Part shown: in pieces, positions 1-6,819 of the stretch | Numbering within the stretch: position 1 is the first letter of the stretch | Layout: every line of letters begins with the position of its first letter | Source: CAYQLT01 sp964418425 | GTDB lineage: Bacteria > Bacillota > Limnochordia > Limnochordales > Geochordaceae | Assembly (NCBI GenBank): GCA_964418425.1 | Contig: CAYQLT010000003.1 | Span: forward strand, 68,515 to 132,514 | Reading direction: 5' to 3' | Length of the DNA stretch: 64,000 nt | The notes under the pieces: model-generated | What the model saw: only the letters and a program-made list of their open reading frames with translations | The model's database searches: none | What the model was told of the DNA's origin: nothing | Program-made: the position numbers and the translations under genes

Positions 1-1
1 C

Positions 2-370
2 GGAGCGACGTTCGAGGAGATCGCTCGCCAGCACGTGCTCGAACTTGCTCGTCGGGGCGAGCTGCCGTTCGCGCCGTCCCGCGTCGGGCGCTGGTGGAAT
101 CGCAACACCGAAATCGACGTGGTCGCCCTCGGTGTGGAGGAGGGGCAATTGCTCCTGGGAGAAGCGAAGTGGTGGACGTCGCCGGTCGGGCTAAACGTAC
201 TGGAGGACCTCCAGCGCAAGGCGCAGCAGATGGTCGCCCATTCGGCGGCGATCTGGAAGCGCCCGCCCACGCTCCATTATGCCCTGTTCAGCCGCAGCGG
301 CTTCGCGGCTGACCTACGGGAGCAGGCCCGGCGCGAGCGCGTGCTTCTCATCGACGTCACGGACCTCTGA
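2..370 (+). CDS. C-terminal fragment of a DUF234-type ATPase (5' end outside window)
   Basis: Codons are readable from base 2 to the stop at 368-370, leaving about 122 C-terminal residues. They contain a GRWWNRNTEIDVVAL stretch followed by GEAKW. That is the pattern of the DUF234 domain, which looks nuclease-like and follows the P-loop ATPase domain in the archaeal-type ATPase family, often near mobile or defence loci. The ATPase domain itself lies upstream of the window, so a full gene cannot be confirmed. It is one of only about six plus-strand genes here, and the conserved vertical gene set starts just after it, so it may mark the edge of an accessory region. The substrate is unknown. Confidence 0.7.
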   Translation, partial: GATFEEIARQHVLELARRGELPFAPSRVGRWWNRNTEIDVVALGVEEGQLLLGEAKWWTSPVGLNVLEDLQRKAQQMVAHSAAIWKRPPTLHYALFSRSGFAADLREQARRERVLLIDVTDL

Positions 371-432
371 ACCGCGCGGCCCCACGGCTTCTGTGCCAGA
401 CCTTGCCGCACCCGCCGGTCGCAGAAAAACGC

Positions 433-506
433 TGGCTGGGGCGCCTGGATTCGAACCAGGATCAGAGGATCCAAAGTCCCCTGTGCTGCCGTTGCACCAC
501 GCCCCA
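433..506 (-). tRNA. trnQ: tRNA-Gln (UUG)
   Basis: On the minus strand the acceptor arms UGGGGCG and CGCCCCA pair perfectly. The anticodon loop CUUUGGA carries UUG and is closed by a five-base-pair stem with one G-U pair. The T-arm is CCUGG-UUCGAAU-CCAGG. The discriminator is G and the CCA end is encoded (433-435). No protein gene lies within about 60 bp on either side. A run of five T follows within a few bases of CCA on the transcribed strand, but there is no separate hairpin, so this is not called a terminator. Confidence 0.95.
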
Positions 507-517
507 GCGCAGGCTTC

Positions 518-546
518 AGTATACCAGGCCTGTTCGGCGGGATCAA
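518..546 (-). promoter_or_regulatory. Sigma-A promoter for tRNA-Gln
   Basis: Reading the minus strand, a -35 TTGATC (541-546) is separated by exactly 17 bases from a -10 TATACT (518-523). TGG directly before the -10 makes an extended -10 element. Transcription would start near 511, a few bases before the tRNA at 506. Confidence 0.75.
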
Positions 547-601
547 AGCCGGGGCGGGCGGCTGCGCCCCTTGCGCGGCGGGAGCAGGCCGCCGGGCCTC
601 T

Positions 602-1459
602 TCAGCCCGCGCCGCCCCGGTGTGGGGCCAGATGCCGGCGGGCCAGCAGGAGGTCGGCCGGCTTATCGACATCGATGCCGATCTCGGGGTACGGCGTGAC
701 GACCGCCCGGCCGCGGATGCCCAGCATGCGCCCCACCCGCTGCTCCGCCTCCGCCACGCTCAGCCGCCCCCACAAAAACCGCCACAAGGCGCCCAGGCCC
801 AACAGCCGGGCCAGCGCCAGGGGACTTTTGCGGCCTTCAATGGCTCGCGCCAGGAGCGGCCGGGTCCTTTGCACGATCCCTCTCTCCACCACCGCCAGGT
901 TGCCGCCGGTGAAGGTGCCGTCCGCCAGCCGCATCCATGTGCGCCGCACGCCGGGATAGCAAGCCTCCCCGACGGACCGCTCCACCACCGCATACCATAC
1001 ATCCTGGGCCTCGGGCGCCTGCTCGCAGCGTGCCACGAAGTCGTCCACCATGTGGGCTCCAACCAGAGGGACGTCGCTGGTGACCACCACGGCGTATGGG
1101 GTTCGGGCCGCGGCCAGCCCCCGCTCGAGGTTTTCCAGGAGGCTTCCGCCCGCTTCCACAGCCACAAGGCGCTTCCCTTCACCCCGACGGTTCAAGGCCT
1201 GCGCCGCCGCCGCCAGCACCGCAGGCGGCCCCACGCACACGATGCTTCCGATACGCCGCGCCCGGCTCAGCGCGGCCGCCACGTGAGCGATCATCGGCTC
1301 CTCGCCGATGGGGATCAGAGCCTCGTAGGGCTCGGCGCTCGCCTCCCGAAGCGCCCCGCGGTTGTCCGCCCCGCCCAGCACCACGGCATCCAGCCGCTCC
1401 GGAAGCGACCAGCGCCCTTTATCCGGCTCTTGCAATCTCTCTCCCCGCTTTCGCCGCAC
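602..1459 (-). CDS. MobA-like nucleotidyltransferase family protein
   Basis: This 285-residue protein has a nucleotidyltransferase (GT-A-like) fold. The N-terminus carries LDAVVLGGADNRG, a variant of the MobA/IspD-type LxGG loop, and VVVTSDVPLV in the middle resembles the metal-binding 'sDxP' segment of MobA-type enzymes. Several Firmicutes have a MobA-like transferase next to a GntR regulator and ispE, as here, but its substrate is not established. The GTG start at 1459 lies 12 bp after the regulator's stop. A TTG eight codons in is an alternative start. It is probably cytoplasmic and co-transcribed with the regulator. True molybdenum cofactor guanylylation is unlikely, because no moa/moe genes are nearby. 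Confidence 0.65.
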   Translation of the reverse strand: MRRKRGERLQEPDKGRWSLPERLDAVVLGGADNRGALREASAEPYEALIPIGEEPMIAHVAAALSRARRIGSIVCVGPPAVLAAAAQALNRRGEGKRLVAVEAGGSLLENLERGLAAARTPYAVVVTSDVPLVGAHMVDDFVARCEQAPEAQDVWYAVVERSVGEACYPGVRRTWMRLADGTFTGGNLAVVERGIVQRTRPLLARAIEGRKSPLALARLLGLGALWRFLWGRLSVAEAEQRVGRMLGIRGRAVVTPYPEIGIDVDKPADLLLARRHLAPHRGGAG

Positions 1460-1471
1460 CCCTGCGGCGGC

Positions 1472-2185
1472 TCAGAACGGTTCAGGCCCGCCTTGCGCCA
1501 CCGAAGGCTTGTCGCCGCCCGCGATGAGTTCCATCAGCGCGTTCTCCGCGCTCTCGATATGTTCTCGAGCCAGCCGGGCGGCCCGCTCCCCGTCCCGGGC
1601 GGCGATGGCCTCCAGGATCCGCCGGTGCTCCTCCAGAGCCCGCTTCATCCGAGGCCCGTGGGACAGGGTCATGGTGCGGTAACGCTGTACCTGCTCCCGC
1701 AGCAGGTTGAGCATCTGCTGCAACCGGGAGTTGCCGGCCATCTGGTAAATGGCCTCGTGAAACCGGGAGTCCACCTCGATGAGGCGGACCGTATCCAGCT
1801 GCTCGATGCACTCCCCGTACTCCACCAGGATTCGCTCGCAGCGCTCCAGGTCTTCATCGCTGGCCCGCTCGCTGGCCAGCTGGGCCGCCAGCGCCTCCAG
1901 CGCCCGGCGCACGTCGAAGATCTCGGCCACATCCTTGAGGGACATGTCGGCCACGTAGGCCCCCTTGCGGGGAATCATCACCACGAAGCCGTCATGCTCC
2001 AGCTTTCGGATGGCCTCCCGCACCGGCGTACGGCTGACTCCCAGCTCGTCGGCCAGCTGAACCTCCATCAGCCGCTCGCCGGGCCTGAGGGTCCCGCTGA
2101 TGATGGCCTCCCTCAACGCCTCGAAGACCAGCTCCCGAAGGGGCTTGTAATTGTCCAGCCTGAGCGGCGCCAGCTGTCCGGGCAT
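1472..2185 (-). CDS. GntR/FadR-family transcriptional regulator
   Basis: The 237-residue protein has an N-terminal winged helix-turn-helix (about residues 15-80). This includes LADELGVSRTPVREAIRKLE, the GntR recognition helix. The C-terminal all-helical FCD domain (about 85-215) is typical of the FadR subfamily and keeps the Asp/His positions used for metal and acid-ligand binding (DVRRALE, FHEAIYQMAGN). FadR-type proteins usually sense a carboxylated metabolite and repress neighbouring or distant genes. Here the neighbours are a nucleotidyltransferase and ispE, so the effector cannot be deduced. An ATG start and an extended -10 lie just upstream. Confidence 0.85.
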   Translation of the reverse strand: MPGQLAPLRLDNYKPLRELVFEALREAIISGTLRPGERLMEVQLADELGVSRTPVREAIRKLEHDGFVVMIPRKGAYVADMSLKDVAEIFDVRRALEALAAQLASERASDEDLERCERILVEYGECIEQLDTVRLIEVDSRFHEAIYQMAGNSRLQQMLNLLREQVQRYRTMTLSHGPRMKRALEEHRRILEAIAARDGERAARLAREHIESAENALMELIAGGDKPSVAQGGPEPF

Positions 2186-2236
2186 GCGTGGCGGCCCCCT
2201 TCACCCCCGGCAAGGCACACCCCTGCCTTGGCGAAC

Positions 2237-2242
2237 ATTCTA
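2237..2242 (-). promoter_or_regulatory. Possible extended -10 element for the GntR-family gene
   Basis: The minus strand reads TGA-TAGAAT, an extended -10 hexamer, immediately after the ispE stop and about 50 bp before the regulator's ATG. No good -35 hexamer is seen at 16-18 bp, so this is tentative. It would let the regulator be expressed apart from ispE. Confidence 0.4.
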
Positions 2243-3319
2243 TCACGACCCTGACATGCCGCCAGGGGGGACCCGAACCGTCCACACCCGGGAAGGGATT
2301 CTCTCCCGCTGAAGCCGCCGCCGCACCGCATGCGCAGCCTGCCGGGCCAGTCCGCGATCCGGAGCCAGCCCGAAGACCGCCGGCCCGCTACCGCTCACCG
2401 TCACTCCCGCCAGGCCGCAGGCGACCAGCGCCTCCCGCACCGCCCCGATGGCCGGGCACAGCCGCTGGGCAGGCTCCGCCAGGTCGTTGGCCATCAGCCC
2501 GCAGACCCGCTCCAGGTCGCCCTGTTCCAGGGCCCGGACCATGGCCGACGCCTCGGCCTCAACCTCCGCGCAGGGGACGGCCCGCCGACCTTCCCCCTCC
2601 CCCGCGCCCTCGCCCCTGCCTTCCAGCCGGTCCCACTCCCGGTAAACGTCCGCCGTCGCCAGGCTCACCCTGGGGCAGACGATCACACACCACGCCTGCA
2701 GCCGGCTGGCCACCGGGATGAGCCGCTCCCCTATCCCCCGCGCCAGCTGCGTGCCACCCCGCACCAAAAACGGCACGTCGGCGCCCACCGACGCGGCCAC
2801 CACCTCCAGCTCCTGCAAGGTGAGACCGAGCCCCCACAAGCGGTTGAGCGCCCGCAGCACGGCCGCGCCGTCCGAACTCCCACCCCCAAGCCCCGCTGCC
2901 ACCGGGATGCGTTTGTGCACCCGGATGCGCACCGCCGGCACGTCGGCCCGCCCGCATCGGGCCTGCAGCGCCCGGGCCGCTCGAGCCGCCAGATTGCGCC
3001 CGCAGCCCTCCACCGCCGCGGACCCGGCCTCCAGGTGCTCCCGCAGCGGGATGCCGGCCGCCTCCAGCCCTTTCGCCTGGGGCCCCTCCGCCACCACCTC
3101 GACCCATCCCGGCGGCGACCCCTCGATGGTCTGCACCTGCACCCGGTCCGCCAGGCCGGCCGTCTGCATGACGCTTACGAGTTCGTGGTAGCCGTCCGGC
3201 CGCCGCCCCAGAACCCGCAGCAGCAGGTTCAGCTTGGCCCAGGCGCTTTCGGCAACCCGAGAACCGTCCCCAGGCCGCCCGTTCCGGGCACCAGCGCGCC
3301 CAGCAGGTTGCGCAGCCAC
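2243..3319 (-). CDS. ispE: 4-diphosphocytidyl-2-C-methyl-D-erythritol kinase
   Basis: A GHMP-family kinase that phosphorylates CDP-methylerythritol in the non-mevalonate isoprenoid pathway. It shows the substrate-side AKLNLLLRVLGRRPDGYHEL motif near residue 29, the ATP-binding PVAAGLGGGSSDGAA loop near 138-152, and the C-terminal SGSGPAVFGL motif. The start is uncertain: no ATG, GTG or TTG lies close to the conserved AKLN motif, and the nearest in frame is the GTG at 3319. That gives about 358 residues with a long N-terminus overlapping the preceding carboxypeptidase gene by about 90 bp. A CTG or other rare start nearer the motif is possible. Confidence 0.9.
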   Translation of the reverse strand: MAAQPAGRAGARNGRPGDGSRVAESAWAKLNLLLRVLGRRPDGYHELVSVMQTAGLADRVQVQTIEGSPPGWVEVVAEGPQAKGLEAAGIPLREHLEAGSAAVEGCGRNLAARAARALQARCGRADVPAVRIRVHKRIPVAAGLGGGSSDGAAVLRALNRLWGLGLTLQELEVVAASVGADVPFLVRGGTQLARGIGERLIPVASRLQAWCVIVCPRVSLATADVYREWDRLEGRGEGAGEGEGRRAVPCAEVEAEASAMVRALEQGDLERVCGLMANDLAEPAQRLCPAIGAVREALVACGLAGVTVSGSGPAVFGLAPDRGLARQAAHAVRRRLQRERIPSRVWTVRVPPGGMSGS

Positions 3320-4563
3320 CGGCCGAAGGCTGTGAGCCCGGACGCTCGCCCCATGGCTCGTTCGCTCAACACCGGGGCCCGGGCCACCTCCTGGCCGTGC
3401 AACAGGGCCACCACCCACCCCACCGCCTCCCCTTCTTTGACGGGCGGCGCCAGGCCCTGGCGGAACTCCACCCTGCGGCTCACGCCGGAGGTGTCGCCCC
3501 CGAGGGTGAGGACCCGCAGGGTCTGGGCGGCCCGGACCGCCACCGCCTCCGGCTGGCCGGTGCGCAGGCGCAGGGTTCCCACCTTCTCGCCCTCCAGCGC
3601 CACCGTCACCGGCCGGTACGCCCGGAACCCCAGGTCCAGCAGCCGCTGGGCCTGAAGAACCCGGGCCTCGTCGCTGGACGCCCCCATCACCACCGCGATG
3701 AGCCGCCGCCCGTCCCGGCTGGCCGTCGCCGCCAGCGAGTAGCCGGCGTCCTGGGTGAACCCCGTCTTGAGCCCGTCGGCGCCCTCGTACGTGCCGATGA
3801 GCCGGTTGGTGTTTTCCAGGACAAAGCGCGGCCGCTCCCGGAACACCTCCCGCCGGACGGAGGACCACTCCAGCACCACCGGATGCCGCCGGATCAGCTC
3901 CCGGGACATCGTCGCCACGTCGCGCGCCGTGGTCAGGTTGGGATCCTGGCCCGCCTCCGGGGGAAGCCCGTGGGAGTTGACGAAGGTGGTGCCGGTCATG
4001 CCCAGCTCGCGGGCGCGGCGGTTCATCATCCGTACAAAGGCCGCCTCGGTGCCGGCGATGTGTTCGGCCACCGCCACGCTGGCGTCGTTGGCCGACGCGA
4101 TGGCGATGGCCCGCAGGAGCTTCTCCAGGGTGTGCACCTCACCCTGGGAGAGGTACACCTGCGAACCGCCCATCGCCTCCGCATGGGCGCTGGCCCGAAC
4201 CCGGTCGTCGAGGGAGGCGAACTTTTGCTCCACCGCGTCCAACGCCACCAGCAGGGTCATCACCTTCACCAGGCTCGCCGGATGCATAGGCGCATCGGGG
4301 TCCTTGGCGTACAGAACCTGCCCGGTTTCAGCGTCCACCAGGATGGCCACCGGAGCCTCCACGTCAAACCCGGGAACCTGCTCGGCGGGGGGCCCCGCCC
4401 GGGCCGCCTCGTCGTCCTGCGGCGCTCCGGCCGGCCCCTGCTCTCCGCCGGGCCGCCACACCCACACGCCCAGCAGGAGTAGCATGATGGCCGCAGCCAC
4501 CCACGCCGCCGACCGGCGGGAACCCCCGCCGCCCCCCTCGGCCACCCTTCCGGGAGCTTTCAT
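3229..4563 (-). CDS. dacF: D-alanyl-D-alanine carboxypeptidase (PBP5/DacF type)
   Basis: A serine-type carboxypeptidase that trims the terminal D-Ala from peptidoglycan stem peptides outside the membrane. The nucleophile motif S97-L-V-K100, the SAN motif at about 156-158 and the KTG motif at 265-267 are all present, so it should be active. A hydrophobic segment at about 20-36 is a signal or anchor. A C-terminal PBP5-type beta domain follows the catalytic part, and the protein ends in a weakly amphipathic tail. The start is the ATG at 4563, with GAGGGTG in front. Sporulating Firmicutes carry several such paralogues (DacA, DacB, DacF), and which one this is cannot be settled from sequence alone. 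Confidence 0.88.
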   Translation of the reverse strand: MKAPGRVAEGGGGGSRRSAAWVAAAIMLLLLGVWVWRPGGEQGPAGAPQDDEAARAGPPAEQVPGFDVEAPVAILVDAETGQVLYAKDPDAPMHPASLVKVMTLLVALDAVEQKFASLDDRVRASAHAEAMGGSQVYLSQGEVHTLEKLLRAIAIASANDASVAVAEHIAGTEAAFVRMMNRRARELGMTGTTFVNSHGLPPEAGQDPNLTTARDVATMSRELIRRHPVVLEWSSVRREVFRERPRFVLENTNRLIGTYEGADGLKTGFTQDAGYSLAATASRDGRRLIAVVMGASSDEARVLQAQRLLDLGFRAYRPVTVALEGEKVGTLRLRTGQPEAVAVRAAQTLRVLTLGGDTSGVSRRVEFRQGLAPPVKEGEAVGWVVALLHGQEVARAPVLSERAMGRASGLTAFGRWLRNLLGALVPGTGGLGTVLGLPKAPGPS

Positions 4564-4576
4564 GTCCACTTCACCC

Positions 4577-5776
4577 TCATGCCCCGAACTTGGCAAGCCG
4601 CCCGGCGTGCGCCAGCATCAGCGGGAGGATGTCCACCGCCCGCACATGGCCGAGGCTGCCCCGGGCGCACTCGCTCTCCCCAAACTTGCGGATCCATCGG
4701 TCGCGCCGGGCGGCAGGGCTCCACAAGAGCAGAGGCACAGGGTGCCAGCTGTGGGAGCGAAGGGCCGCCGGCGTCGAGTGGTCCCCCGTCACCACCAGCA
4801 CCTCCGGGCGGCGCGCGATGAGCGGGGCCAGAGCCGCATCCACGCTCTCGATCACCCGGCTCTTGCGCGCCCAGTCCCCATCCTCCCCGGCGCTGTCCGT
4901 CCCCTTGAAGTGGACGAACAGGAAATCGAAGCGCTCCCAAAGCTCCAAAGCCCGGGCGACGGCCTCCTGGGGGTCGGGCCCCACCTCGAAGCTCTCCATG
5001 CCCACCAGCCGGGCGAGCCCCCTGTACATGGGGTAATGAGCCACTGCCGCCGCCCGAATGCCCAGGAGATCGCCAAGCCGGGGAAACCCCGGCTCGCGGT
5101 CGAAACCCCGCAGCAGCAAGGCGTTGGCCTGGCCTTCGCCTTCCAGGGCCTGCCACGCCTGGCGCAGGAACTCGTTGGCCACCTCCGCCATGCGGGCCGC
5201 CTGCGGGACGAGAGGCTGAACCTCCCGGGCCGGCACCCCCGTCTGCTGCGGGTCGGAATCGCTGACCCGAGGGTCCAGATCCGGCCCCCGGAACACCACC
5301 ACCGCCCGGTACTGCATCTCGGGCTCCACGTGGACCTGCACGCCCGGGATGCGAAGGCGCTTGTTGAGGTGGTCCGCCAATCGCCGGCACTCGGCGGTGT
5401 CGATGCGTCCGGCCCTCCGGTCGACGATGATCGGCCCGCGGCGGGTCGCAAAGTTGGCTCGCGCCGCCACGTCGCTGGGCCCCAGCTCAAGCCCCACCCC
5501 CAGCGCTGACAGCACCCCCCGCCCCACCGTGTAGCGCTGGGGATCGTACCCGAACAGGGCCAGGTGCCCGGGTCCGCTGCCGGGGGTGATCCCCGCTGAG
5601 ACCGGCACGGACAGTCCGCAGGATGCCTCGGCGGCCAGGGCATCCAGGTTGGGCGTGCGGGCCGCCTCCAGCTCCGTCAGGCCCGTCTCCGGGTGGGGAA
5701 GCCCTCCCAGGCCGTCCAGCACGGCCAGCACCATCTTGCCCCCACCCTGGGCGAGGGGCCGCAGAAACTCCAGCAA
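4577..5776 (-). CDS. apgM: 2,3-bisphosphoglycerate-independent phosphoglycerate mutase, archaeal type
   Basis: An alkaline-phosphatase-superfamily enzyme that interconverts 3- and 2-phosphoglycerate. The N-terminal metal site VLDGLGG, the phospho-serine loop TPGSGPGHLALFGYDP, and the C-terminal metal motifs FLFVHFKGTDSAGEDGD and VVTGDHSTP match the ApgM branch rather than the longer bacterial GpmI. The length (399 residues) also fits ApgM. The TTG start at 5776 is used here; an internal ATG 14 codons later with a purine-rich leader is an alternative. It sits 13 bp upstream of the carboxypeptidase gene and is divergent from the proline dehydrogenase gene. Confidence 0.88.
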   Translation of the reverse strand: MLEFLRPLAQGGGKMVLAVLDGLGGLPHPETGLTELEAARTPNLDALAAEASCGLSVPVSAGITPGSGPGHLALFGYDPQRYTVGRGVLSALGVGLELGPSDVAARANFATRRGPIIVDRRAGRIDTAECRRLADHLNKRLRIPGVQVHVEPEMQYRAVVVFRGPDLDPRVSDSDPQQTGVPAREVQPLVPQAARMAEVANEFLRQAWQALEGEGQANALLLRGFDREPGFPRLGDLLGIRAAAVAHYPMYRGLARLVGMESFEVGPDPQEAVARALELWERFDFLFVHFKGTDSAGEDGDWARKSRVIESVDAALAPLIARRPEVLVVTGDHSTPAALRSHSWHPVPLLLWSPAARRDRWIRKFGESECARGSLGHVRAVDILPLMLAHAGRLAKFGA

Positions 5777-5858
5777 CCCCGATCAGCCCCCTTCCGGGCG
5801 GCAGCCATAGTGTTACCACCCGAGGCGGCCCGATCCTGTGGGGCGGGCCCGGAAGATG

Positions 5859-5864
5859 TATACT
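5859..5864 (+). promoter_or_regulatory. Possible -10 element for the proline dehydrogenase gene
   Basis: TATACT, preceded by ATG, lies 46 bp upstream of the proline dehydrogenase ATG in the 134-bp divergent gap. No clear -35 is visible at the right distance, so the call rests on the hexamer and its position. Confidence 0.3.
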
Positions 5865-5910
5865 GGAAGCGCCTGGACGATGGCAGGTGAGAGGTTTGCT
5901 CGGGGCAGGG

Positions 5911-6819
5911 ATGGCATACCGCCGCGTCATCCTGGGCCTGGCCGCCCGCCCTCGGGTTGTGCGGCTCCTGACCCGTCACGGGCTCAGCCTGGGCGCCCGG
6001 CGGTTCGTGGCCGGCGAAACCCTGGAGGAGGGGATACGGGCGGCTCAGGCGCTTCGTTCGCAGGGGCTTATGGCGACTCTGGACTACCTGGGCGAAAAGG
6101 TGACCGACCTGGCCATGGCGACCGAGGCGGCCCGCATGTATTGCCGGATTTTGAGCGCTCTGGCGCAGGCCCGGCTTGCCCCCAACGTGTCGCTCAAGCT
6201 AAGCCAGTTCGGCCTGACCCTGGATGCGGCCCGGTGCCTGGAGCTTGCCCGGGAGGTGGTGGCCAGGGCCCGGGAGCTGGGGGGGTTCGTGCGCCTGGAC
6301 ATGGAGGAGTCCTTCCTGGTTGACCCCGCGCTGGAGGTCTTCCGGGCCCTGATCGCCGAGTTCCCGGGGCACGTCGGGCCGGTGCTACAGGCCTACCTCT
6401 ACCGGTCGGAGGCGGACCTGCGCGCCCTTTTGCCCCTGCGGCTCAACGTGCGGTTGTGCAAGGGGGCCTACAACGAGCCGCCCTCGGTGGCGTTTGCGAA
6501 AAAACGCGACGTGGACCGCAATTTCCGCCACCTGATCCGCATCGCCCTGGAGGGCGGTGCCTTCGTGGCCGTTGCGACCCACGACGAGGCTATCATCGAC
6601 TACGCGATCCAGGCGGCAACCCGGCTCGGCGCGGGGGGCCGGTGGGAGCTGCAGATGCTGTATGGCGTCAAGCCCCGCCTGCAGAAGCGGCTGGCGGAGC
6701 GCGGCCTGCCGGTGCGCATCTACATACCCTTCGGAACCCACTGGTACCCGTACCTCATACGCCGCCTGGCGGAGCGGCCGGCCAACGTCGCCTTCGTGTT
6801 GCGGGGGCTGTGGGGCTAA
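5911..6819 (+). CDS. putB: Proline dehydrogenase
   Basis: A single-domain FAD-dependent proline dehydrogenase (302 residues) that oxidises proline to pyrroline-5-carboxylate. The beta/alpha barrel shows NVSLKLSQFGL, VRLDMEES, LRLNVRLCKGAY with the substrate-binding Lys, and the C-terminal YIPFGTHWYPYLIRRLAERP motif that holds the Arg pair for the carboxylate. Length and layout match the stand-alone Bacillus-type enzyme. The partner pyrroline-5-carboxylate dehydrogenase is not in the window. The ATG at 5911 is preferred; a GTG at 5887 is possible. The 3' end overlaps the convergent MTHFR-fusion gene by 4 bp. Confidence 0.9.
   Translation: MAYRRVILGLAARPRVVRLLTRHGLSLGARRFVAGETLEEGIRAAQALRSQGLMATLDYLGEKVTDLAMATEAARMYCRILSALAQARLAPNVSLKLSQFGLTLDAARCLELAREVVARARELGGFVRLDMEESFLVDPALEVFRALIAEFPGHVGPVLQAYLYRSEADLRALLPLRLNVRLCKGAYNEPPSVAFAKKRDVDRNFRHLIRIALEGGAFVAVATHDEAIIDYAIQAATRLGAGGRWELQMLYGVKPRLQKRLAERGLPVRIYIPFGTHWYPYLIRRLAERPANVAFVLRGLWG

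Noticed and set aside
415..432. Intrinsic terminator after tRNA-Gln
   Set aside because: Five T follow the tRNA but no independent hairpin precedes them.
620..2254. Long plus-strand reading frames of several hundred codons opposite minus-strand genes, such as here and at 9175-11136 and 43402-46068
   Set aside because: They are His/Gly/Pro/Arg-rich mirror frames produced by high G+C antisense to clearly conserved proteins, with no recognisable domain.
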